Part shown: piece by piece, positions 32,173-40,313 of the stretch | Layout: each line of letters opens with the position of its first letter | How positions within the stretch are numbered: position 1 is the first letter of the stretch | Assembly (NCBI GenBank): GCA_039819885.1 | Contig: JBCBRD010000001.1 | Coordinates: 35,596 to 99,595 of the forward strand | DNA length: 64,000 nucleotides | From: JBCBRD01 sp039819885 | GTDB lineage: Bacteria > Pseudomonadota > Alphaproteobacteria > Rhizobiales > Hyphomicrobiaceae | Direction of reading: 5' to 3' | Program-made: the position numbers and the translations under genes | Notes under the pieces: generated by a model | The model's database searches: none | Told to the model about the DNA's origin: nothing | What the model saw: the letters and a program-made list of their open reading frames with translations, nothing else

Positions 32173-33095
32173 GAGCCGATACGAAAAATAAGTTGAGTGC
32201 TTTCAGCGGATTATGATTCTGTTTGTTTGCGGACTAACAGGAGATCAAGATGCCTTGGACTGAAACCACTCGACGGGATTATGACCGTCGTTCTTTGCGG
32301 TATGCAAGCGATACAACAGAAGCTGAATGGATGTTGATTGAACCGTTTATGCCTGCGCCATCGCGCGTTGGCCGACCGCGTGAAGTCGATTTGCGCGAGG
32401 TCTGGAATGCGATCCAGTATATCGCCGCAACAGGCTGCCAATGGGCGCATCTACCGAAGGATTTCCCACCTTTTACAACGGTCTTATATTGGTTTCGACG
32501 ATTGCGCGATGAAGGTGTTCTGGATCTTGCCAATGAGATGCTCGTCGCGGCGGTGCGCCTTACCAGCGGGCGCAACGCCAATCCGACCGCCGGCGTCATC
32601 GACAGTCAGTCCGTCAAAACAACGGAAAGCGGCGGACCGTGCGGCTATGACGCCGGCAAGAAAATCAAAGGGCGTAAACGCCATATTGTCACCGACACGC
32701 AAGGCAATCTGCTTGCGGGCGTGGTTCACAAGGCTGATATTCAAGACCGGGACGGCGCTGTTGGAACGATAGAAGAAATGCAGGTGAGTTATCCGTCAAT
32801 CGCTTATTTGTTCGCTGATGGCGGTTACGCCGGCGACAAGCTGGAACTGGCGATGCTGAATAAAGATGCGCCGGAAATCGAAATTGTCAGGCGGCCTGAT
32901 GAGGCCAAAGGGTTTGTCGTCGTGGCCCGGCGATGGGTCGTCGAACGTACCTTCGCATGGCTTGGGCGTTGCAGACGTCTCGCAAAAGATTGGGAGAAAA
33001 CAATCGCCTCTTCCGAAGCATGGATGCTCATCGCATCAATCAGAAGAACATCCAGAAAACTAGCAAGAGACGGCTATGAATTTTGATTCAGGTTC
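32173..33095 (+). mobile_element. Complete IS5-family (IS1031-type) insertion sequence
   Basis: 923 bp. The left end starts GAGCC and the right end finishes GGTTC; read inward the ends agree at about 11 of the first 19 positions. Both are flanked by TCA (32170-32172 and 33096-33098), a 3-bp duplication of TNA type, which is the IS1031 subgroup signature. The transposase is intact. It lies 61 bases upstream of a minus-strand gene and may affect its promoter. Confidence 0.82.
32250..33086 (+). CDS. IS5-family transposase
   Basis: 278 residues in a single frame. DDE motifs: D in VIDSQSVKTTE (~117), D in LFADGGYAGDKL (~191), and E in VVERTFAWLGRCRRLAKD (~230). The N-terminal DUF4096-like domain (EAEWMLIEPFMP, NAIQYIAATGCQWAHLPKDFPP) is complete. 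GGAG lies upstream of the ATG. The gene has no stop or shift, so the element could be active. It fills nearly all of the IS and stops 9 bases before the right end. Confidence 0.96.
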   Translation: MPWTETTRRDYDRRSLRYASDTTEAEWMLIEPFMPAPSRVGRPREVDLREVWNAIQYIAATGCQWAHLPKDFPPFTTVLYWFRRLRDEGVLDLANEMLVAAVRLTSGRNANPTAGVIDSQSVKTTESGGPCGYDAGKKIKGRKRHIVTDTQGNLLAGVVHKADIQDRDGAVGTIEEMQVSYPSIAYLFADGGYAGDKLELAMLNKDAPEIEIVRRPDEAKGFVVVARRWVVERTFAWLGRCRRLAKDWEKTIASSEAWMLIASIRRTSRKLARDGYEF

Positions 33096-33261
33096 TCAGT
33101 CATCGAGAATCCAAATAAAACGCATCATGAAGGGCAAATTAGCGCTTGAAATCAGACTTTACCTGCAAGGACACCAAAGTCTGAGATTGGCGAAACCCGT
33201 TCGTTTTGATCGAGTCTAAAATCTAGCGACAATCCAAGCGAAAAGTAAAAGGCGGGCTCCC

Positions 33262-33330
33262 GCCGGGCGAAGGCCCGGCGCTGAACAAAGAAAGCGGGCG
33301 GGTCTCCACACCTTCAAATGGAGAATCCCC
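33262..33330 (+). promoter_or_regulatory. Two-hairpin leader (copy 4)
   Basis: Hairpin 1: GCCGGGC (33262-33268) and GCCCGGC (33273-33279), loop GAAG, nearly identical to copy 2. Linker ACAAAGAAAGCGGG. Hairpin 2: TCTCCA and TGGAGA around a 10-base loop, extended by GGG/CCC across a 2-base bulge; its 3' arm carries the GGAG Shine-Dalgarno. ATG at 33331. Confidence 0.65.
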
Positions 33331-33741
33331 ATGAACCCAGAACTCGCCCATCAAAGCGACCAAGGAGCAGCCATAAAAGCTCCGATATCGCCCACTGGCA
33401 TCCTCAATGACGCCTTCAGGAAACAGCAGCAGTCGTTGCCCTTGAACGGCACAAAGCATGCCAAAGGCCGAACGGTCATCACCCAGGGACTGAACGCTAT
33501 GCCGCCTGACGTTTTTGTCGGGGTAATAGCGGCGGTGCAGGCCTTTGATACTTTCGACAAAGACGACGATCCGTATGGCGACCATGATTTTGGCGCGCTT
33601 ACAATCCCGGGGCTCGACGAAAAAATCTTCTGGAAGATCGACGTTTACGCCGATGCATCTTGCGAATGGGGCGCTGAAAACCCCGCCGATCCAGACAATA
33701 GTTTCCGCGTCCTCACCGTCATGCTGGCTTCGGAGTATTGA
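33331..33741 (+). CDS. DUF3768 family protein
   Basis: 136 residues. The match to DUF3768 is clear: ILNDAFRK, GRTVITQGLNAMP, VQAFDTFDKDDDPYGDHDFGA, FWKIDVYADA and FRVLTVMLASEY at the C-terminus. The family is common on alphaproteobacterial plasmids and has no known activity. It heads a chain of five overlapping or nearly overlapping genes to 34989, all likely one operon driven through the hairpin leader. Confidence 0.92.
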   Translation: MNPELAHQSDQGAAIKAPISPTGILNDAFRKQQQSLPLNGTKHAKGRTVITQGLNAMPPDVFVGVIAAVQAFDTFDKDDDPYGDHDFGALTIPGLDEKIFWKIDVYADASCEWGAENPADPDNSFRVLTVMLASEY

Positions 33742-33742
33742 G

Positions 33743-34246
33743 ATGAGCGATACAGGAAAAACAAGCCCCGCGTTTCGCGAGCTCGTCCAGAAAGCCAAAG
33801 ACGCCTGGTCCATGCGTTCATGGATTATTTATCCCGACAACGAACGCGGCCCGGTGACGCCGGAAAAACTCGTGATGCTGGCCGATGAGCTCGACGACCA
33901 TGGCGTCGATGGCGGCGCGGTCAATTGGCCGGGCGCGCTCCGTATAGTGGCTGCCGCCTGGGCGGACGCCAAAGGCTGCAGGCTTGATAAGATGCACCGT
34001 TGCCCTGCTTGCATGAGCCGAGACATTCGGATCACAGCCGAAGTCGTCTGCAGGCTCACTACGGAAACGTCATCCAAGGGCGTTTATGACGCCGCAGTCG
34101 TCGTCGATGATCCAGAGCCATACTGGGACAATGACACCGTCGCGGTGTGTCAGGCCTGCGATCACATGGGCGAAGTCCGAGACTTCAAACCTTTAATCAC
34201 TGTGTCCGATCTCGCTCAAATGGAGGCCCTCAATGCGACTACCTGA
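33743..34246 (+). CDS. Hypothetical protein with zinc-ribbon-like cysteines
   Basis: 167 residues from ATG 33743, 1 base after the previous stop; longer upstream reading overlaps DUF3768 and is rejected. Residues ~20-75 are helical; CPAC and CQAC (~91-94 and ~147-150) form a C-x2-C pair set that probably binds one zinc. Family not recognised. Operon partner of DUF3768. Confidence 0.65.
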   Translation: MSDTGKTSPAFRELVQKAKDAWSMRSWIIYPDNERGPVTPEKLVMLADELDDHGVDGGAVNWPGALRIVAAAWADAKGCRLDKMHRCPACMSRDIRITAEVVCRLTTETSSKGVYDAAVVVDDPEPYWDNDTVAVCQACDHMGEVRDFKPLITVSDLAQMEALNATT

Positions 34247-34460
34247 TATCATTGAACGTTATCCCCGGCTCATCGCGGCGATGCAGCGGGTCGCGCATCT
34301 GTCAAACCGGGAAGCCGCCCATTGCATCGCCTGCAGACGGGCAGGGTTCAACGGGGCGGGAGAGGCCGTCAATCATCACGGCGGAAACAGCGCCGTGATA
34401 ACCGACGCGTTCAAAACGCGCCATCGTTTCAGCAACCATCAATCTGGAGAGCGATTATGA
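34233..34460 (+). CDS. Small hypothetical protein
   Basis: 75 residues; the ATG overlaps the preceding gene by 14 bases and the stop overlaps the next ATG (ATGA). The sequence is histidine- and arginine-rich, with C-x2-C (HCIACRR) near residue 31 and HH pairs that may bind metal. No family known. Confidence 0.5.
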   Translation: MRLPDIIERYPRLIAAMQRVAHLSNREAAHCIACRRAGFNGAGEAVNHHGGNSAVITDAFKTRHRFSNHQSGERL

Positions 34461-34771
34461 CACGGATCACACACTTCGAAATCGCCGCCATGCGGGATGA
34501 ATCGGCGCTTTCTCACGACGGTAACACTGAATTCGTCACCATCAGGCCTGTCCGGCCCGGCGAAACGCCTAACCTATGGAGCGTCTTAGCACGTCTTGAC
34601 CATGGCGGATGCGAAATCATCCGCGATGAAACATCCAGGGCGAAGGCGATGTCTTTCGCAAGACGGTTCCGGCGGAAACTCGAAAATGCCGAGAAAACCG
34701 CGAACTTGTCTCCTGATAAAAGGGACATCCGAATGAGATCGGCTGGCGAGAAAGAGGAGGCGGGCAAGTGA
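34457..34771 (+). CDS. Small hypothetical protein
   Basis: 104 residues from ATG 34457, sharing ATGA with the previous stop. A mixed alpha/beta N-terminus (FVTIRPVRPGETPNLWSVLAR) is followed by a very basic helix (KAMSFARRFRRKLENAEKT). This may be a nucleic-acid-binding protein. The next gene overlaps by GTGA. Confidence 0.55.
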   Translation: MTRITHFEIAAMRDESALSHDGNTEFVTIRPVRPGETPNLWSVLARLDHGGCEIIRDETSRAKAMSFARRFRRKLENAEKTANLSPDKRDIRMRSAGEKEEAGK

Positions 34772-34989
34772 CTAAAGATCTCTTCGGTGACGAAAACACT
34801 ACCTGCTATAACGCCGCCCACTATATGGTCTGGGGAAGCCATCCGGATTACGCCACAGGTGAATGGATAAAGGTCGCAAAGGGAGACGAACCGGAGATGA
34901 TCTCCATGCGAAAACGCGCAGGCTTCAAACTTAAATGTCTTCCAGTGGGAGAAACACCGGCTTCATCGACAAACGAAGACGATCCATGA
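34768..34989 (+). CDS. Small hypothetical protein
   Basis: 73 residues starting at GTG inside a GTGA overlap. No motif recognised. It is the last gene of the DUF3768 operon; a terminator-like hairpin follows at 35029-35061. Confidence 0.5.
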   Translation: MTKDLFGDENTTCYNAAHYMVWGSHPDYATGEWIKVAKGDEPEMISMRKRAGFKLKCLPVGETPASSTNEDDP

Positions 34990-35028
34990 CCTGATCAATA
35001 AGAATACGACACTACAGAACGACTTTCG

Positions 35029-35061
35029 CCGCTACGGATTAGATGCCGTCAGCGGTTTTTT
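35029..35061 (+). terminator. Terminator of the DUF3768 operon
   Basis: CCGCT (35029-35033) pairs with AGCGG (35051-35055), with inner CGG/CCG pairing, followed by six Ts (35056-35061). It is 40 bases after the last stop of the operon. Confidence 0.65.
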
Positions 35062-35082
35062 CGCTTCCAAAGGAAAGCACTT

Positions 35083-35169
35083 ATGTCCCAAAAAAAAACA
35101 TTCACTTCTAGGAAGCAGACATCGTTGCGGCACGGCGCAATATGGAGAGCTAAATATGGCGTCGACTAG
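35083..35169 (+). CDS. Possible 28-residue basic small protein
   Basis: ATG 35083 follows AAAGGAAAG, which can pair with the preceding CTTCC to form a small hairpin. The frame runs 28 codons (begins MSQKKTFTSR, ends KYGVD) and its stop overlaps the next gene start by 14 bases, a typical coupling arrangement. It is highly basic. It could be a leader peptide. An eight-to-nine-base A run at its start may allow slippage. Confidence 0.4.
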   Translation: MSQKKTFTSRKQTSLRHGAIWRAKYGVD

Positions 35170-35518
35170 ACAAAGAGGACGATGTCAGTGCTGCGGCCGA
35201 AATAAGGCTCTTACTCGAGGTGGCGTCCTTGTCGCACATTACCTCAAAGGCGAGCGCTGCTTTGGTAGCGGCGCCGTTCCTTATGAAAACGGCGACGACG
35301 CGATTATACGCGCCATTGAATATCACGAAGGTCGCGATGACGCCCTGACTGCTCAGTGGAAAGCGTCAATAGAAAAGGATACAGAGGCAAGACTTGGCCT
35401 CTCATTCTGGCGCTCTTTGTCATTCACAGCTGGCGAGATATTAAGGCTCAGAAGGCGGCTTAAAAAACAACGTCGTTTATTCGGCGTTGCGTCCTTTCCA
35501 CCGACACCTAAAAGATGA
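35156..35518 (+). CDS. Small zinc-finger-like protein
   Basis: 120 residues from ATG 35156 (GGAGAGC upstream). The N-terminal ~40 residues show GRCQCCGRNKALTRGG, then HYLKGERCFGSG, a C-x2-C...H...C module seen in many small actinobacterial and alphaproteobacterial proteins. A charged helical C-terminus follows. It probably binds zinc; role unknown. Confidence 0.65.
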   Translation: MASTRQRGRCQCCGRNKALTRGGVLVAHYLKGERCFGSGAVPYENGDDAIIRAIEYHEGRDDALTAQWKASIEKDTEARLGLSFWRSLSFTAGEILRLRRRLKKQRRLFGVASFPPTPKR

Positions 35519-35622
35519 GGGTCTACTTGCGTTGAGCGACGCACAGTTGAGAAAACATCCCTTACCCATAATAGACAATAGTTCCGTATCGTGATGACCT
35601 AAAGCCAAAGCAGGGTTTTTAA

Positions 35623-35694
35623 AGGGCGCTTGAGCGCCCTCAGTTAAAGAAAGCTGATCATCGGCGGGCGCTTCCCACCTCACCAAAGGAGCGC
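35623..35694 (+). promoter_or_regulatory. Two-hairpin leader (copy 5)
   Basis: Hairpin 1: AGGGCGC (35623-35629) and GCGCCCT (35634-35640), 7 bp, loop TTGA. Linker with TTAAAGAAAGC. Hairpin 2: GGCGCTTCC pairs with GGAGCGCC (35688-35695 region) with one bulged T; the 3' arm is the Shine-Dalgarno. ATG at 35698. Confidence 0.65.
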
Positions 35695-35697
35695 CTT

Positions 35698-38600
35698 ATG
35701 GACCTACTCAGCCTCGTCGACGACCGCCAAACCGACCGCACTGCATTCCAATCAACATCACGTCAAACATCGCACACAGCAGCGCCGTCCGCAGCCATCT
35801 CGTTGCAAAACACCTTGCGGACGGGACGGAAAATCACCCGAAAAACACTGCGGGACGCCATGATCGCGCAGTATGGCGGAACCGACGCCGAGGGCGCGTG
35901 GGTCTGGAAGGACGCTTATGAAGCTGTGGAGCAAGCGCTCTGCGCCCATATGCTCAGGGTCGGTCCAGCGATGATCGCAGACGATCCCTTGAGCGTCCTC
36001 AGAAGGCTTGAAGACTTATCGGCGCTCGCCCCAACACACACCCGCCGCACAGAAGAAAGTCTGAGGCTGCAGCAATTCTCAACGCCGCTTGGTCTTGCCT
36101 ATTGCGCGTTCCTCGCGGGCGACATTAGCGCGGGTGATATCGTCCTTGAACCCTCAGCGGGCAATGGGGCGCTCGCCACCATGGCGACGGCGGGCGGTGC
36201 GCGCGTGACCCTCAATGAAATCGACGAGAAACGCGCCAGCGGGCTGGAGCGCCTCTTCCGGCAAAGCGTTCATCGCCATGATGCAGCGCATATCGATGAT
36301 TTTCTCCATGAGGATTTATCGGCGGATGTTGTTCTGATGAACCCGCCCTTCGCCAAATCAATAACGCGCGGCGATCATCAGGGAGAAGCGGGCGCCCATG
36401 TGTGGAGCGCTTTCAAACGTCTCGCCGATCAAGGCCGCCTTGTCGCCATCGTCCCCCACAGCTTTGTTCCGTCTTCGGCGCGCCACTGCGCCTTCTGGAA
36501 ACGCCTGGGGGAAACCGGAAGGTGCCGCCTTGCGGCCGGAATCAATGGAGACGTCTTCCGCGGCCATGGCACATCCATTGAAACGCGCCTCATCGTCATC
36601 GACAAGATCGCAGAGGGAGGGCACGCCGAGCCCATTGATTGCGGCGATCTCACCGCTCTCATTGAAGTTCTAAAAGACCTGCCCCCACGTCCCGCCAACC
36701 TTAGGCCGGGCGTCAAGCGCGCAATTGCCCCGCGCCGGATAGACCGTACGCCCCCGAAACATAAATTCGTTCGTCGCGTCGTCTCCCGCGAAGAGGCGCG
36801 GCCGGTCATGTCCATCACCCGTCGCACAGGCGAGCCGCTCGCCTATAGCGAAAAGACCGAACAAGACGCGGCTTCGGACGATGCCGGGCTCTATTGTTCA
36901 TATGCGGTGCAACGGATCGACATCGACGGCGCGCGTCCCCATCCAACGTCGCTGACCCAGTCCGCCGCGCTCGCCTCCGTCATGCCGCCCTTGCCGTCTT
37001 ATACGCCGACCCTGCCGAGGCGGGTCGTCACAGACGGCATCTTGTCGGGTCCGCAGCTTGAAAGCATCATCTATGCGGGCGAGGCCCATGAGCGGTTTCT
37101 GGGCGGCGTCTTCACACGGTGTCCCGAGACCGGCGCCGTAAAAGAAGCCCCTGATGACGATAATGCCGCGTTCAAGATCCGCATGGGCTATTTCATCGGA
37201 GACGGCACAGGCTGCGGCAAGGGCCGACAGGCGGCTGGCATTGTCCTCGACAACTGGATCAAAGGCCGGCGCAAAGCCGTGTGGATCTCCAAGTCCGACA
37301 AACTTTATGAAGACGCGGTGCGCGACTGGACCGCCCTTGGCGGCGCCGCGAGCGATGTCATGCCCCAATCACGCTGGAAGCTCGGCAAAACCATCAGCGC
37401 CGGGGAGGGGGTGATGTTCTCAACTTTTGCGACTTTGCGCGGCGGGGCCCGGGACGGCAAGGCCTCGCGTCTCGACCAGCTCCTCGACTGGCTCGGGGAA
37501 GACTTTGACGGCGTCATCGTCTTTGACGAAGCCCACGCCATGCAGAACTCCATGGCGATGAAGGGGGATCGCGGCGAGAAAAAGGCCTCCCGCCAGGGCA
37601 AGGTAGGCGTTGACCTCCAGATGCGCATGCCGATGTCGCGCATCGTCTATGCCTCGGCGACGGGCGCTTCGGCCGTTGAGAACCTCGCCTATGCCGAACG
37701 TCTCGGGCTGTGGCGCGGCGCGGGCGCGCCTTTCGCATCCAAGGAACGATTCATCAGTGAAATGATGAAGGGCGGCGTTGCGGCGATGGAGATGGTCTGC
37801 AGGGACCTCAAAGCCATGGGGCTTTACTGCGCCCGAAACCTTTCCTTCGACGGGGTCGAATATGCGTTTCTCGATCATGATCTTACAGGATCACAGATCG
37901 AGATTTATGACGCCTATGCTGGCGCCTTCAAGGTGATCCACAGCAACCTTGAAAAGGCTCTGGAAGCCATGGGCGTCATGGAAGACGGCGCCTCGCGCAA
38001 CAAGAACGCTGTCGGCGCCGCGCGGTCGGCCTTTGAAAGCACCAAGCAGCGTTTTTTCAACCATCTCCTGACCGCCATGAAAATGCCGACCCTGATCAAG
38101 GCGATCCGTGCCGACAGGCAAGAGGGCGCCGCCTCCATCGTCCAGATCGTCTCGACCGGAGAAGCAGTCATGGACAGAGCGCTCAATCAACTCTCTGCAG
38201 CGGACCTCGCCAACGGGCTTTTCGATGCAACGCCTAGAGCGGCCGTCATGGAATATCTGCAGGCCTCCTTTCCAACCCAGCTTCACCGGATGGTGACAGA
38301 CGAGAACGGCAATGAAAACGCAGAGGCCGTCTTCGATGACGAGGGAAACCCGGTCGAGGCCCGCGAAGCCGTCGCCTTACGCGACGCTCTCATCGAAAGA
38401 CTATGCGCCCTGCCGCCGGTCACCGCAGCGCTCGATCAATTGATTTGGACCTTTGGGGCCGAGGCCGTCGCCGAAATCACCGGGCGCTCCCGGCGTGTCG
38501 TGAGGAAAAAGACCCTCGGATCAGAGACCATGGAAATCGAGCGCAGACCCGCCTCCGTCAACATCGCCGAGACCAACGCCTTCATGGATGGTCGCAAGAC

Positions 38601-40056
38601 AATCCTGGTCTTCTCCGAAGCGGGCGGCACCGGTCGGTCCTATCACGCAGATCTCTCACGGGAGAACCAGCGTAAACGCCACCACTATCTCCTGGAAGCC
38701 GGCTGGAAAGCCGACGCCGCCGTACAAGGCCTCGGGCGATCCCATCGCACCAACCAGGCTTGCCCGCCTTTATTCATTCCGGTACGCACTGACGTCAAAG
38801 GCGAGAAACGGTTCCTCTCCACTATCGCACGGCGGCTTGACGCCCTTGGCGCCCTCACCAGGGGCGAACGCGCGACGGGCGGGCAGGGGATGTTCCGCGC
38901 AGAAGACAATATGGAAAGCGATGAAGCCAAGGCCGCCCTGTTGATCTTCTTCAGGCGTCTCGCCAAAGCGCCCCAAGGCGGGGTCTCGCTCAAAGACTTC
39001 ACTGACATGACCGGGCTCAACATTGTCGATAAGGATGGAAGCCTTCTCGAGCAATTGCCGCCGATCAGGCGGTTTTTAAATCGGCTGTTAGCGCTTCCGA
39101 TCAAGACCCAGAACACGCTGTTCGCCGTCTTTGAGGAAATTATCGAAAACAGGATTGAAGCGGCCATGGCGGCCGGGACGCTTGATCTTGGCGCCGAGAC
39201 CATCACCGCCCATTCTCTGCAGGTCGTTGACAACACCGTCCTCAGAACGGACCCCGCGACCAAGGCCGAAACGCGCTTGCTGCGGATCAAGCGCCGCATT
39301 CGAACATCCCCGACAAACGCGAAAGAATTGATCGAGACGCTGGGCGATACAAATGGCGTTGCCGGGACGCCTTTCCATATTAACGACAAGTCCGGGCGCG
39401 CCGCTTATGTCCATCCTACAGTCGCCTTCACCGATGAAGAAACCGGCGCCGTCCATGAGCGTGTCGCACTCCTGCGCCCATTGAGCGAGGAAAGACTGAC
39501 CGTCGAGAAATTCGCCGAGACGGCGTGGCGACAAGTATCCGAGAGAGATTTCTTATCGGCCTGGGAGCGAGAGGTCGCAAGCTTGCCTGAATTCACGGAC
39601 GATGAATTCGGGCTTGTCGCAGGCCTGATCACGCCGCTCTGGTCGCTCCTCACAGAAAAACGCCCAACCGTCTATCGCCTTACTGACGATAAAGGCAGGA
39701 CATATCTCGGTCGCTATGTCCCGCCATCGATGATCGGCTCCCTTCTATCAGCCTGTTCAGTAGGCGGAGCGGGCGTATCGTTCACAGGCGCATCAGCGCT
39801 GGACGCCATCAGACGAGGCGAGCGAGTCACCCTCGGTGAAGGCCCTTTCCTTGTCTATGGCAAGGTCATGGACATGAACCGTATCGAGGTTCGCGATGTC
39901 CCGCATGAATGGCTCGACGCCCTCAAAGCTATGGGATGTTTTACCGAAGTCATTCAATGGCGTACGCGCATTTTTGTCCCCAATGACAACCGTGCCGAGG
40001 ATATCGTTGACAGCATTCTTGCCCGCTTTGGGGCGACTCTTTCAGAAGCCGCGTGA
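35698..40056 (+). CDS. Giant bifunctional DNA methyltransferase / strawberry-notch-type helicase
   Basis: 1452 residues. Residues ~140-290 are an N6-adenine methyltransferase: LEPSAGNGALA (SAM binding) and NPPF near 215. The helicase part follows: Walker A GTGCGKGR from ~503, DEAH near 610 (VFDEAHAMQN), YASATGAS near 652, EAGGTGRSYHAD near 985 and motif VI QGLGRSHRTNQ at ~1011, giving a complete SF2 strawberry-notch-like ATPase. Such fusions are hallmarks of large alphaproteobacterial plasmids and phages; they may modify and remodel incoming DNA to evade restriction. There is no nuclease motif. It is the longest gene in the window. Confidence 0.93.
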   Translation: MDLLSLVDDRQTDRTAFQSTSRQTSHTAAPSAAISLQNTLRTGRKITRKTLRDAMIAQYGGTDAEGAWVWKDAYEAVEQALCAHMLRVGPAMIADDPLSVLRRLEDLSALAPTHTRRTEESLRLQQFSTPLGLAYCAFLAGDISAGDIVLEPSAGNGALATMATAGGARVTLNEIDEKRASGLERLFRQSVHRHDAAHIDDFLHEDLSADVVLMNPPFAKSITRGDHQGEAGAHVWSAFKRLADQGRLVAIVPHSFVPSSARHCAFWKRLGETGRCRLAAGINGDVFRGHGTSIETRLIVIDKIAEGGHAEPIDCGDLTALIEVLKDLPPRPANLRPGVKRAIAPRRIDRTPPKHKFVRRVVSREEARPVMSITRRTGEPLAYSEKTEQDAASDDAGLYCSYAVQRIDIDGARPHPTSLTQSAALASVMPPLPSYTPTLPRRVVTDGILSGPQLESIIYAGEAHERFLGGVFTRCPETGAVKEAPDDDNAAFKIRMGYFIGDGTGCGKGRQAAGIVLDNWIKGRRKAVWISKSDKLYEDAVRDWTALGGAASDVMPQSRWKLGKTISAGEGVMFSTFATLRGGARDGKASRLDQLLDWLGEDFDGVIVFDEAHAMQNSMAMKGDRGEKKASRQGKVGVDLQMRMPMSRIVYASATGASAVENLAYAERLGLWRGAGAPFASKERFISEMMKGGVAAMEMVCRDLKAMGLYCARNLSFDGVEYAFLDHDLTGSQIEIYDAYAGAFKVIHSNLEKALEAMGVMEDGASRNKNAVGAARSAFESTKQRFFNHLLTAMKMPTLIKAIRADRQEGAASIVQIVSTGEAVMDRALNQLSAADLANGLFDATPRAAVMEYLQASFPTQLHRMVTDENGNENAEAVFDDEGNPVEAREAVALRDALIERLCALPPVTAALDQLIWTFGAEAVAEITGRSRRVVRKKTLGSETMEIERRPASVNIAETNAFMDGRKTILVFSEAGGTGRSYHADLSRENQRKRHHYLLEAGWKADAAVQGLGRSHRTNQACPPLFIPVRTDVKGEKRFLSTIARRLDALGALTRGERATGGQGMFRAEDNMESDEAKAALLIFFRRLAKAPQGGVSLKDFTDMTGLNIVDKDGSLLEQLPPIRRFLNRLLALPIKTQNTLFAVFEEIIENRIEAAMAAGTLDLGAETITAHSLQVVDNTVLRTDPATKAETRLLRIKRRIRTSPTNAKELIETLGDTNGVAGTPFHINDKSGRAAYVHPTVAFTDEETGAVHERVALLRPLSEERLTVEKFAETAWRQVSERDFLSAWEREVASLPEFTDDEFGLVAGLITPLWSLLTEKRPTVYRLTDDKGRTYLGRYVPPSMIGSLLSACSVGGAGVSFTGASALDAIRRGERVTLGEGPFLVYGKVMDMNRIEVRDVPHEWLDALKAMGCFTEVIQWRTRIFVPNDNRAEDIVDSILARFGATLSEAA

Positions 40057-40313
40057 TCTATTACTTAGTTTAAATCAAAATAGGATGATAAGTGATTATG
40101 GGCTTGATCCGTCAAGGGGTCATACCTGCGATGGTACTGAAGAAGTATAATATCAGCGCTAAGGGTCAATCACTGAATATTTAAAGAGTCACCATAATTG
40201 TGTGCGGATTCAATTAGTCGCTAGGCGATTTAGCGGGAGTTCGTAATTTCGGTCAATCATCTACAATGTGAATAAAAGGTTTGCGTTAAGCAATTAACGC
40301 CGCACATGCACAA
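40057..40313. other. Gene-free AT-rich gap between convergent genes
   Basis: About 255 bases between the helicase stop and the end of the minus-strand TPR gene. It has higher AT than its flanks. No strong hairpin with U tract, repeat or RNA gene was seen. Confidence 0.4.
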
